Source: Oncomelania hupensis
Lineage: Eukaryota; Mollusca; Gastropoda; Littorinimorpha; Pomatiopsidae
Direction of reading: 5' to 3'
DNA length: 64,000 nt
NCBI GenBank assembly: GCA_036898135.1
Contig: CM072527.1
Span: forward strand, 27,226,544-27,290,543
Both the position numbers and the translations under genes were made by a program. Shown piece by piece: positions 12,201 to 18,900 of this stretch. Each line of letters starts with the position of its first letter. The first letter of the stretch is position 1. The notes below the pieces were generated by a model. That model saw only the letters and a list, made by a program, of their open reading frames with translations, was not told the DNA's origin and did not search any database.

Positions 12201-12395
12201 CACCATCGACAAAGAGTTCCCTGATAGGGTAAGCGTGCCATAAAGGATCCGGCTCTTGACGTTCTTTCACAGCTTTGTTTATTTTCTGGGAGTTTTTGTA
12301 GTTCGGCCACACTGCGCACAACTATTGCCATTGCGCCAGTTGGTGGGGATAATTGCGACTTCGTTTTCATCGGTGAAGTTGACAATTGCATACAT
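3091..12395 (-). CDS. DUF4806-family protein gene, six exons recognised, 3' end not found
   Basis: Six minus-strand segments with canonical splice sites encode the parts of a DUF4806-type protein in order: an N-terminal domain starting MYAIVNFTDENEVAIIP, a DDWDYVRQRL segment, an acidic/Ser-Pro linker, the start of DUF4806 (FPLTSKEALKELETELLKK) and its core (VGGNKTSDTTRNVLKAVM through WTGAGGKVAFSTTRL). Exons: 12395-12204, 11099-11034, 9677-9615, 8643-8551, 4576-4359, 3236-3091. Phases agree across exons 1-5; exon 5 to 6 does not match, so a small exon is probably missing there. No terminal exon is visible, and the gypsy LTR at 1002-2823 may lie in or replace the 3' end. DUF4806 function is unknown; the N-terminal domain suggests a nuclear or chromatin-associated protein (inference). 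An apparent 2-nt excess in exon 1 makes it either a pseudogene or an assembly error. Confidence 0.75.
3300..3680 (+). mobile_element. 3' fragment of a LINE ORF2 C-terminus
   Basis: Short frames contain NISTLNKLDQDRPAWRSKI and, further on in other frames, THVLHMW..LPGPDRTPYPF-like text. These look like a decayed LINE C-terminus in which a RPAWR motif precedes a CxxC zinc-finger-like end. Several frameshifts are present. This is a different family from the pentamer-tailed LINEs. Confidence 0.4.
3785..4265 (+). mobile_element. RTE-like LINE fragment A (3' end)
   Basis: DNA encodes, with frameshifts, the same C-terminal region seen intact at 44383-45159 (LHSK.., KNTKHGDE, RWYGHV.., GRRRG.. and WTGLT..-like motifs), ending in GGATAGGATAG. 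It lies in the intron between exons 5 and 6 of the DUF4806-type gene, in opposite orientation. A short duplication (CATCAGTCTACATTCC at about 3747 and 3783) marks its 5' junction. Confidence 0.75.
4359..4576 (-). CDS. Exon 5 of the DUF4806-type gene (start of DUF4806)
   Basis: The acceptor is TTTCAG and the donor is GTAAGT. It encodes a helical segment (PFVRIFTAVESLRQEVRDL) followed by NVEFPLTSKEALKELETELL, the usual beginning of DUF4806. Its two-base entry fits exon 4; it ends in phase 0. The retained open frame and perfect donor suggest selection until recently. Confidence 0.8.
4600..6200. other. Intronic DNA without recognised features
   Basis: AT-rich sequence with a C homopolymer at about 5083-5096. 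Only short spurious frames are present. The end (about 5990-6040) resembles the 3' end of dispersed repeat R1 (CCACTGGGCCCTATAA). Confidence 0.5.
6208..6293 (-). mobile_element. RTE-like LINE 3' end with (TAGGA)n tail
   Basis: Read on the minus strand, the sequence ends with the usual AACGATCATCTGTGG-like 3' region and a short TAGGATAGGATAGGG tail. It abuts a distant upstream part of the same family at about 6293. Confidence 0.7.
6294..6832 (-). mobile_element. RTE-like LINE B, inverted 5' portion
   Basis: The minus strand carries the linker between endonuclease and reverse transcriptase (ENWIEDQCQEIENSLNKNNS, KKAYQTVKRLT) and the first RT block, ending at a LLQAGG-type motif near 6294. The plus-strand copy starting at about 6840 resumes just after that point, so the two halves make one element whose 5' part is inverted. 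A 57-bp R1 repeat is nested at 6426-6482. Confidence 0.7.
6426..6482 (-). mobile_element. 57-bp R1 insertion with 8-bp target-site duplication
   Basis: A very short 3' end of repeat R1, with its (ATGTA)n tail, is flanked by perfect copies of GGGGACAT at 6418-6425 and 6483-6490. This shows that R1 moves by target-primed retrotransposition and is 5'-truncated on insertion. Confidence 0.8.
6835..8272 (+). mobile_element. RTE-like LINE B, 3' portion of reverse transcriptase
   Basis: The plus strand contains RT segments in shifting frames: LDALTIICN, an EEQAGFR-like block, VFVDFKKAFD-like residues near 7180, [20 protein letters not shown] (7353-7412), a FAH..IGGLAGE segment where the catalytic FADD would be, and a long 3' frame (7682-8269) ending in a RWYGH-like and GRRRG-like tail. 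Stops and frameshifts at 7070, 7205 and 7455 show it is dead. The 3' end is ATAGGATAGG. Confidence 0.8.
8551..8643 (-). CDS. Exon 4 of the DUF4806-type gene
   Basis: The 93-nt exon has acceptor CCCTGCAG and donor G|GTATAT. It reads HRSQTPTLTQRTAMPLPVPS then LFTAQSIHCR, a low-complexity Ser/Thr/Pro linker. It enters with two bases and leaves with one, matching both neighbours. Confidence 0.7.
8811..9357 (-). mobile_element. Solo LTR, related to the 21.6 kb LTR
   Basis: Read on the minus strand it begins TGTCACGAATA and ends CCTGTAACA. It shares the 3' block TTCAAGCATCGGGGCTG and a GAATAAAG-like poly(A)-signal region with the LTR at 21624-22270. ACTGA occurs at 8806-8810 and 9357-9361 and may be a target-site duplication, though the boundary is then one base off the TG..CA rule. 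It lies in intron 3 of the DUF4806-type gene in sense orientation. Confidence 0.65.
9615..9677 (-). CDS. Exon 3 of the DUF4806-type gene
   Basis: The acidic segment FLDDEEQNTDEVIIEPTPSS lies between an acceptor (TTTTAG at 9683-9684, or CAG five bases further in) and a clean donor T|GTAAGA. It leaves one base, which pairs with the two-base entry of exon 4. The upstream boundary is uncertain by 5 bases. Confidence 0.65.
10380..10831 (+). mobile_element. Solo or truncated LTR of the same family
   Basis: The sequence follows the 21.6-22.3 kb LTR block by block: GTTGATAATTTTTGT, GCTGAATAAAGTTGGAAAAC, GCGTGGATAAACGAAT, AAGCATCGGGGCTGAATCA and TGTGTAAC at the end. Divergence is high, so it is old. 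The left end is indistinct; no TGTTAC start was found. Confidence 0.65.
11034..11099 (-). CDS. Exon 2 of the DUF4806-type gene
   Basis: The acceptor is a T-rich tract ending in ACAG. The exon reads DWDYVRQRLNKSQYKSDLQT, the usual segment after the N-terminal domain. Two donors are possible: G|GTGATG after 11034, whose phase 1 fits exon 3 starting at 9677, or T|GTAAAA after 11014, which does not fit that phase. Confidence 0.7.
11955..12154. mobile_element. 200-bp MITE with 14-bp terminal inverted repeats
   Basis: GTCTGTTTACGGTA at 11955-11968 is matched by its exact reverse complement at 12141-12154. The interior is AT-rich and non-coding. It sits in intron 1 of the DUF4806-type gene. No target duplication is clear because the flanks are A- and T-rich. 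Confidence 0.6.
12204..12395 (-). CDS. Exon 1 of the DUF4806-type gene (with apparent frameshift)
   Basis: ATG at 12395 reads MYAIVNFTDENEVAIIPTNW, then NGNSC in frame. The family-like continuation AVWPNYKNSQKINKAVKE..PDPLWHAYPIRELFVD is in another frame, reached by skipping two bases in the GCGC at about 12313-12316. The donor is G|GTGAGT with the last exon base at 12204. In the downstream frame it ends in phase 1, as exon 2 requires (GAT GAT TGG gives ..VDDWDYV). Confidence 0.75.
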
Positions 12396-12984
12396 CTTCT
12401 AGCGTCTAGGCAAAGAAGTGTGTTCAGAAGTTACCAGAGAAACAAAATCATAAGATCTGGGTGCAGGAGACATAAAACACCATTGAATACACTATTACTA
12501 AACCTTGTCACTTGATTAATTAAATACCGAAAGAATCAAACTTAAACTAATGCGTGACTGGATACAGAGTTTGGGTTAATTAATCTGGCTATTGGCAGAT
12601 TTAGCAGCCTATAATAAATCCAGACTCTCTTCTTGTAGATCACCTCCAATCTTTTCCTTAATGAATGATTTCATATAGATGTAACACATGTATGTCTATT
12701 CAGTCCATGAATTGGCTAAGCTTCCACTTTCTTATAGTTCGAAAATCACTTATTTGTTTTGTACTGTAATTCTTTTAGAGCTTAGGAACAACAAAACCAA
12801 ACTTATAATTTATAGTCGTGTATGTCATAAGCATTTCTCTTGCACAATTTCGCCATGAAACTTTGCTACAACAGTACGATATTTTAACACCAAAAGCACT
12901 GCCTTAAAATGTTATAACTGAACAACGACCTCTAAACTAAGTCCTTAAACTTTACGTTTCAGTTCCTAAAGTTGGGTGCAGAAA

Positions 12985-13378
12985 AGTTAGTTATTCACTG
13001 TTTATAAGGTCCAGCAGACTGCAAAGAATCAAATCAGGACCACAAAATCAGGAGCACAACTTGGATGAAAGAGGACTCACCCCTAAACCAAATAAAAGAT
13101 CTGCTGAAACAGATCTAATGGTAACATTGAAGGTACTCCACCAGCCGGCCACTTTACAATAAAGGCATCACATGCAGGGAACACTTAAGGCTTATTCTAA
13201 TTTATCGAACCCCCATTTACAAAACCAAAGTATAATATAAACATCATTACAAAATATTAACAAAATATGTTCATATAAAATTCCTACAATGCTAAATAAT
13301 AATACCCCAGTGATCACTTGGCAGAAAGCTTCCAATATCCCCAAAGCTGACCCAACAAACCCCAGAGGTTCATGCACA
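12985..13378 (-). mobile_element. Dispersed repeat R1, copy 1
   Basis: It shares blocks with 37221-37812, 58863-59505 and 61861-62475: AGGTCC, AGATCTGCTGAAAC, CCAGCCGGCCACTTTACAAT and GGCAGAAAGCTTCCAATATCC. R1 has no open frame of note, is 5'-truncated to different extents and has a pentamer tail, so it is probably a LINE 3' end or a SINE-like element. Confidence 0.7.
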
Positions 13379-13599
13379 AGAAAAACATGTAACTTTAAGT
13401 GTGCAAAGTTTTAAGTGTTTATCTTAAATAAGTTTGGAAATATCTTTTGCACACTGTAGCAAAACGATACATTTTATAAAATTTCTGACCCTCAAAATCT
13501 ATACAAATCGGAGCTGCTGCCCTTGCCTGAAGCTTAGTAATGTAAGGGAAACCTCTGCCTGTCTCATTCCTCAATTGTTTTGTTGATTAAATTGTAGGA

Positions 13600-13860
13600 G
13601 CTTTTCTAGACAGGTGGAGGAAGGTCCATAATTCCACAAAACATAGAACGTTCATCAAGGTCACAGCCAATTGTCCGCATTGCGAAAAAAAATACCATCG
13701 ATTCACAGATGACACCGACATGTTTGACACACTTATCTGAGCAGATATGTTTAAAACGACGTTCAAGTTCATTACACCTTCTATTTGTGCAATTAAATGC
13801 CAACAGTGTTGAGTCCCTGTCATTTCACTTCAAAAAGAGTGACAGCACCATGACAAAATC
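13600..13860 (-). pseudogene. Transposase-like fragment (CGIMDLPPPV end)
   Basis: The minus-strand frame reads FNCTNRRCNELERRFKHIC and later FFFAMRTIGCDLDERSMFCG, IMDLPPPV. A RxIG..xxxxFCGIMxLPxPV pattern is typical of the N-terminal part of Mutator-like transposase genes of marine invertebrates. No flanking coding sequence in frame was found. The family assignment is from memory of the pattern and is tentative. Confidence 0.4.
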
Positions 13861-14518
13861 CGCAGACAAGTGACATACACTAATATTTTTAGCAAGAAGT
13901 GTCATGTTACTATTCTATTCCCTGCAGGCTCACAATGCACTGTCATATCATCAAAACTGTCAACATCAGAATCAACAATCTTCTTATCCTCTACAACATT
14001 CTGTTCTTCATCCATATGAAGTGGGCGTGTCCTTTGTTGACAATGTCACAATGTGGGTTTTTCAAGATTTTGCAACACATCATCATGATCATGAGAACTT
14101 TCACTAGTCTATGGCTGTCTTTGCCTGACACAACATCTCGAACTGGCTTGATCGCACGCGGCGTTTTCGCATTTCAGAGCCCTGGGAAATGCTGATTTCC
14201 TTCGAACTTCATCTACTTTGTTTAACAGACACATTTTCTGCTCGAAAATGGAATTGTGAGCCCAGATGCAGCGACAAAACATTCAGAAAGCAAACAGAAA
14301 GTAGCACGAGGTTCCGGGGAGCGGTTCGTATTTTGCCGTTTTCGCGGCAGTGGCTCGTTATTTTATATTAGCAGCTCATATAGTTGGGATACCAATGTTG
14401 GGATTTTGATGCCGAAGTTGGCTTCCCCTCCCACCCCCACCCTTCCTATTATTTTAAATGGCAAATGTTTAATGTTGAAGATCTTAAAAACTAATAAACG
14501 TAGCGCTCACCCCCCTCC

Positions 14519-14570
14519 CCCACCCCGTCACCACCTCACCTCTCCACCCCCACCCCCACCCCCCAAAAAA
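14519..14570 (-). other. C-rich / G-rich tracts, potential G-quadruplex
   Basis: The plus strand has repeated CCCCC runs separated by single bases (14544-14564 especially), so the minus strand has four or more G-runs spaced by one T or A. A weaker similar block lies at 14427-14445. Confidence 0.6.
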
Positions 14571-14719
14571 TTACATGTGAGAAGTGGACCACTTTTTAAA
14601 CAAAGACAACAATTACTTTCAAAAATGACAAAAAGTGATGTTTGGTCAAAACTCTAGACAGTATTGCCAGCTAGCTGTCGCTCTGAAGTGGGCTGCCTGC
14701 ATGGTTTCCAAAGTCGCTT

Positions 14720-16095
14720 GATTTTTCCTAGAAAGTTCTCCAAATGAAAAGCAGAAAAGTGATCAAGCGGACAAAAGCGTCTAACAGCCCCAGCAAGGTG
14801 CAATGGGTTGTGAAAATTGAAAGAAATTGAAAGAAATAGAATTTATGCCATACACTACTGATGTTTGTTGCAAAAAAATATAACCAGAGTTGGTCAGCAT
14901 AGTCACCGTGACTCTGGCAGTACACAAACAGCAGTAAAAAGTAGGAATAAACTTCTTCTGATAAAATTCCTTTGAGCGCAACATGGCCACTATACAGAAG
15001 AAACTGGCGGAATTCTGTAGCTATCTAATGATCAAGAGACTACGCTTCCATTAAAAATTCTGATGGTTGGTAGTCTTGAAAACTTAATAGAAGCTCAAGA
15101 GTCGCCTAACAACACCTAGACAAATACAGTGCATGTATTTAGGTGGAAACTGTGATACCATTCGAATGGATAAAGTTTCAAGTGGGGAGGCACCAAGGTG
15201 CTGTTGTGGCTGCTGTCGTGTGGCAAAATCATGGTCAGTTCTATGTTCAGCATTAGACGCAGAGAATGTCATCTTGCCTAACCACACTCCTTCCTGTGTG
15301 CAATGATCACACGCAAACTATCCTGCATGCCCTTTAACCTGCTTGCAAAATGCACGAACATTTGCATCACATATAAAACATTTAATATGAACAGACGCAT
15401 GCATGTTTTAAACAGTCATGCAGTGGCTGCGCCTCTAACTGATGCATAATATCCTCCCCAAAATCTTCAAGAAAACGATCAACAGAGGCTGGCTTTGAAG
15501 ATCCACAATACAGTTCAATGATAAATGGTTCACTGATGACGAGAATGGTAATTCTGCCGAGATTGGGCCAAAACTGATTTGTTGCACTATGAAACATGGG
15601 CAATCCATTAATATTTATTTGAATTCTTGTACTATCTGCTGAGCTGAACTGAGGATAGTTCTTTAAAATTATAATTTTAAAAAGAGTATAGAGTCCAAAA
15701 TGGAAATATGAACCTTTAATTTAAATTTCTTTGATTGCATATAAATCTGAAACAGCACTGTGAGAAATGTCATGACTACTCGCCCATTCTGAAATCTGGG
15801 TTGTGAAATTTTCTTTACAGTTTGCGTGTGATTTATTCTCAATCAGCGTGTCACTGTCAGTGTTACTATCAGTATCACTGTCAGATTCCCTCACAAAATT
15901 AGGCTATAGCCTCACCTGACGAAGTACACCTAACGCTAGTATTTACACGATCAGTGGCATCTGCACAAGCTAAGACATCAATAGACGATAGTCTAATATA
16001 ATTATCTCCTTTAACAGCACTACATTCAGCGCTGTCGCCTGTATAAGTGTTGCTGATAGTGTTAGCAGTACTACAACAAGAAGAATCTTCCAAGA
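14720..16095 (-). pseudogene. Degenerate transposase-like gene
   Basis: Minus-strand frames, in order from 16.1 kb down, give a Ser/Asp-rich N-terminal part, then NGLPMFHSATNQFWPNLGRI and EPFIIELYCGSSKPASVDRF (15603-15440), EGVWLGKMTFSASNAEHRTD and HHLGASPL-like text ending MHCICLGVVRRLL (15287-15085), and YCQSHGDYADQL-like text (14925-14780). LPMFHS..QFWP..GR, PFII..YCG.SKP and YMH..CLGV.R.LL are hallmarks of a large uncharacterised transposase-like family in invertebrate genomes. Frameshifts and gaps separate the blocks. It is on the same strand as, and upstream of, the DUF4806-type gene. Confidence 0.55.
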
Positions 16096-16108
16096 CTGCA
16101 TTAGTAGA

Positions 16109-16252
16109 TCTAATTCCTATATTATTTGTAGATCTAAGAGAACAATTAATTCCTATATTATTTGTAGATCTAAGAGAACAATTAATTCCTATATTATTTG
16201 TAGATCTAAGAGAACAATTAATTCCTATATTATTTGTAGATCTAAGAACAAT
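16109..16252 (+). repeat. 36-bp tandem repeat, four copies
   Basis: TTCCTATATTATTTGTAGAT followed by CTAAGAGAACAATTAA repeats four times with near identity. It lies inside the 5' part of the transposase-like region. Confidence 0.9.
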
Positions 16253-16692
16253 TAATGTGCTCCTGCACCTTTTCTACAAAACCTCGTCTTTTCGTACGAT
16301 ATGACAGGTTGCACTGATTTGTTCCTTCCATTTATATATCACCGTATCACCTCAGCTATTAATATAAAACTTACTATTTCAAAAACCAAACACCCGATTT
16401 TTTCCGTTTCCACTCAAGTCACCTCCAGAAGAAAATTGCGTCATTTGCTGAACCGCACAGATAATTATATTTTTAAAAAAAGTTTTATAATTTCTGTAAT
16501 CGAAGGCGATAACGCAAGTGTAAACAATTTATAGGGATATAACTCTTCACAGGGACATATTTTTTAATCTTTATTATGATTTGACAAATAAAAATTCGGT
16601 AAAAATGTTCGCACTGAATACGAAGGGAGTTAATTTTATTTGATCATATCTTGTTGACGCTCGATATGGGATTGTCTACCTTATAGCGACTA

Positions 16693-16836
16693 AAATGTGC
16701 AGGCGGCCCAATGTGATAAGACAATTGGCAAAGATCGGCTGATGACGCCGACAAGTTCCGATCAAATGTGCAGGCGGCCCAATGTGATAAGACAATCGGC
16801 AAAGATCGGCCGATGACGCCGACAAGTTCCGATCAA
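16693..16836 (+). repeat. 72-bp direct duplication
   Basis: AAATGTGCAGGCGGCCCAAT up to GACAAGTTCCGATCA occurs twice back to back with three or four differences. It lies just upstream of the shared part of the 5' LTR and resembles duplicated U3 enhancer blocks. Confidence 0.85.
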
Positions 16837-16871
16837 AAACCTACCGCGGGCCGCCCTGGTTGTGCTGTTGG

Positions 16872-17095
16872 GGAGAGTTGCTGTGAAAGTTGTTGAGTTG
16901 AGTTGAGAACTGTATGCAGTTGTTGGTGTGTGCTGAATAAAAGTGGAAAACTTCATACGTCGACTTTGTGACTTGTACGCTGTTTGGACGGGTTGCGTGA
17001 ATAAACGAATCTGAGTTACACAACTATGAGGAATTCAAGCATAGGGGCTGAATCAGATACTGATAGAAAACACCAACATCATACCGAGTGTAACA
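16872..17095 (+). mobile_element. 5' LTR, R-U5 part only
   Basis: It matches 22047-22270 with two visible mismatches and ends TGTAACA. It includes GCTGAATAAAAGTGGAAAAC (poly(A) signal AATAAA). Sequence upstream of 16872 does not match the U3 of the 3' LTR. Confidence 0.85.
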
Positions 17096-17653
17096 TTTTG
17101 GGGGTCAAGCCGCGATTCACGCCATAGCCAAGGGTTCAACTGCTACAAGCGAGTCAACGTTACGAGAGGCAGTCATCGAGGGTAGCCGCCAACGAGTTGC
17201 GTTGAGAGGGGCCAACATACTGGGACTACATCCGATAGATTCGGGTTGACTGCAAGGGCGTGTAGTCGCCGAAGAGTTGCTTCGTGAGCGAACAACAGAG
17301 CGGGACTACGTAGCTGCCGCAGGACTACGTCGAGGGACAGTCTCGGAGCTACATCGCCAGTGTTACAGCGATCGACGTGCGGACGTCGAGTCTACTTCAG
17401 CACAGGAGCGTATACATCAACACCAGCGTGGTGCAGCGTCGCATACGACGAGGACAGCGGGGCCTGCGTCAGCGAAAGCGACCAGTGGCAAGCATCAGCG
17501 CTACTGCAGAAAGCGTGCTGTTCTAGAACAGTCTAGAAAGGTACAGCACAGTCAAGAACTTTCCAGAAAAAGAACTCTACAGTCAAGAACTTTCTAGAAG
17601 AAGAACCTTCCAGAAAAGAACTTTCTTGAAAAGAACTTTCCAGAAGCATCAAG

Positions 17654-18082
17654 ATGGCTGACTTCTGGCAGAAAGGGGTTGAACTAAATCTAAAAGGCAA
17701 ACAGCTGACGGAGTACGTCAAATGCCAGGAGAGAATATTGCGTGAAGAAAGAGAAGAACAGCGAAGGCGCGAAGAAAGAGAATTGGAAGAGAAGCGTCTA
17801 GAAAAAGAAATAGAACTAGAACAGAAGCGTCTAGAAGTAGAAGAGCAGCGTCGCCGTGAAGAACGAGAATTAGAAGAGCAGCGTCGCCGTGAAGAAAGAG
17901 AATTAGAACAGAAGCGTCTAGAAATTGAACAGCAGCGGCAAGAAAAAGACAGAGAATTCGAGCTGAAGCGTCTTGATTTCCAGCTAGAAATGGCGCGTAT
18001 CCAGCAACAGCAGAATGCGCCACAAGTTATCAGTGACAACAAAGCTCCAAAATTGCCAGCATTCGTCGACGGGAAGGACCAG
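17654..18082 (+). pseudogene. gag: gag, N-terminal half
   Basis: The frame starts MADFWQKGVELNLKGKQLTE and continues through a Glu/Arg/Lys-rich coiled coil (about residues 25-115, recurring RREERELEE units) to KLPAFVDGKDQ. The ATG is the first in the leader that gives a long frame. The frame is cut after GKDQ by a 139-bp palindromic insertion, which adds a stop within five codons. The coiled coil is repeated at DNA level (21- to 36-bp units). Confidence 0.8.
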
Positions 18083-18221
18083 TGCCGGTGTGCATGAAGA
18101 ATCTTAAAGGGCAACTTAAGCTTAAGTTCGCTTACTCAAGCTTAAGTTTGAACTCTCCGTGTGCTTGAGTAAGCGAACTTAAGCTTAAGTTGCCCTTTAA
18201 GATTCTTCATGCACACCGGCT
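18083..18221. mobile_element. 139-bp palindromic (foldback) insertion in gag
   Basis: Arms 18084-18141 and 18163-18220 are perfect 58-bp inverted repeats around a 21-nt loop. The insertion is flanked by CAG at 18080-18082 and 18222-18224, consistent with a 3-bp target duplication. Arms begin GCCGGTGTGCATG. No coding capacity. The perfect arms imply very recent insertion or continuing gene conversion. Confidence 0.85.
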
Positions 18222-18900
18222 CAGATCGACAGCTATCTGGCGAGATTCGAAAGGTTCGCCGAAAGCTCCAATTGGCAACCTCGAGACTGGGCGATTCGAC
18301 TAAGTACACTTCTGACAGGGCAAGCGCTCGAAGTTTACACCAGACTGTCGAACGATGACGCTAAAAACTACGACGTCTTGAAAGAGGCCCTATTGCAGTG
18401 CTACAACTTTACAGAGAAGGGCTACCGTAAACGCTTCCGTGAATGCCGGCCTAAGTCAGACGAGACGCCAAAGCAGTTTGTGGAGCGCCTGTCGTCATAT
18501 CTACACAAGTGGGTGGAGTTATCAGGCGAAACGAAGTCTTACGACAGTCTCCATGACCTGATCGTGAAGGAACAATTTCTCAATGCCTGTCACAAGGACC
18601 TAGCGACCCACTTAGAAGAACAAAAGCTGCAGACGCTTAAAGATGTGACTGAGGCTGCTGAAAGATATCTCATCGCTCATGGGAAAACCCTGGGGCCACC
18701 CAGCGCGACGAAACATTTTCAGAAGAATGGAAACCATGTGAACCAGATCCAGGGGAGCCAGACGAACCAGAAACAGACGGACTCCACGCCTACTCCCAGG
18801 GAAGGGCATTCAAGAGGCTGTTTCCCCTGCAACGCTACAGACCACAGGGCGGCTAATTGTCCTCAAAACAAAAGTAGCGGACAGCGGAGCAGTACGGACA
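18219..18900 (+). pseudogene. gag: gag, C-terminal half with zinc knuckle
   Basis: Frame resumes IDSYLARFERFAESSNW and continues through a capsid-like region (PKSDETPKQFVERLSSYLHK) to a CCHC knuckle, CFPCNATDHRAANC (about 18823-18864; CX2CX4HX4C). It is continuous in frame with the protease and integrase, so gag and pol formed a single polyprotein. Confidence 0.8.

Noticed and set aside
14256..14657. 133-residue plus-strand ORF
   Set aside because: The second half is Pro-rich translation of C-homopolymer tracts; no splice signals or known domain.
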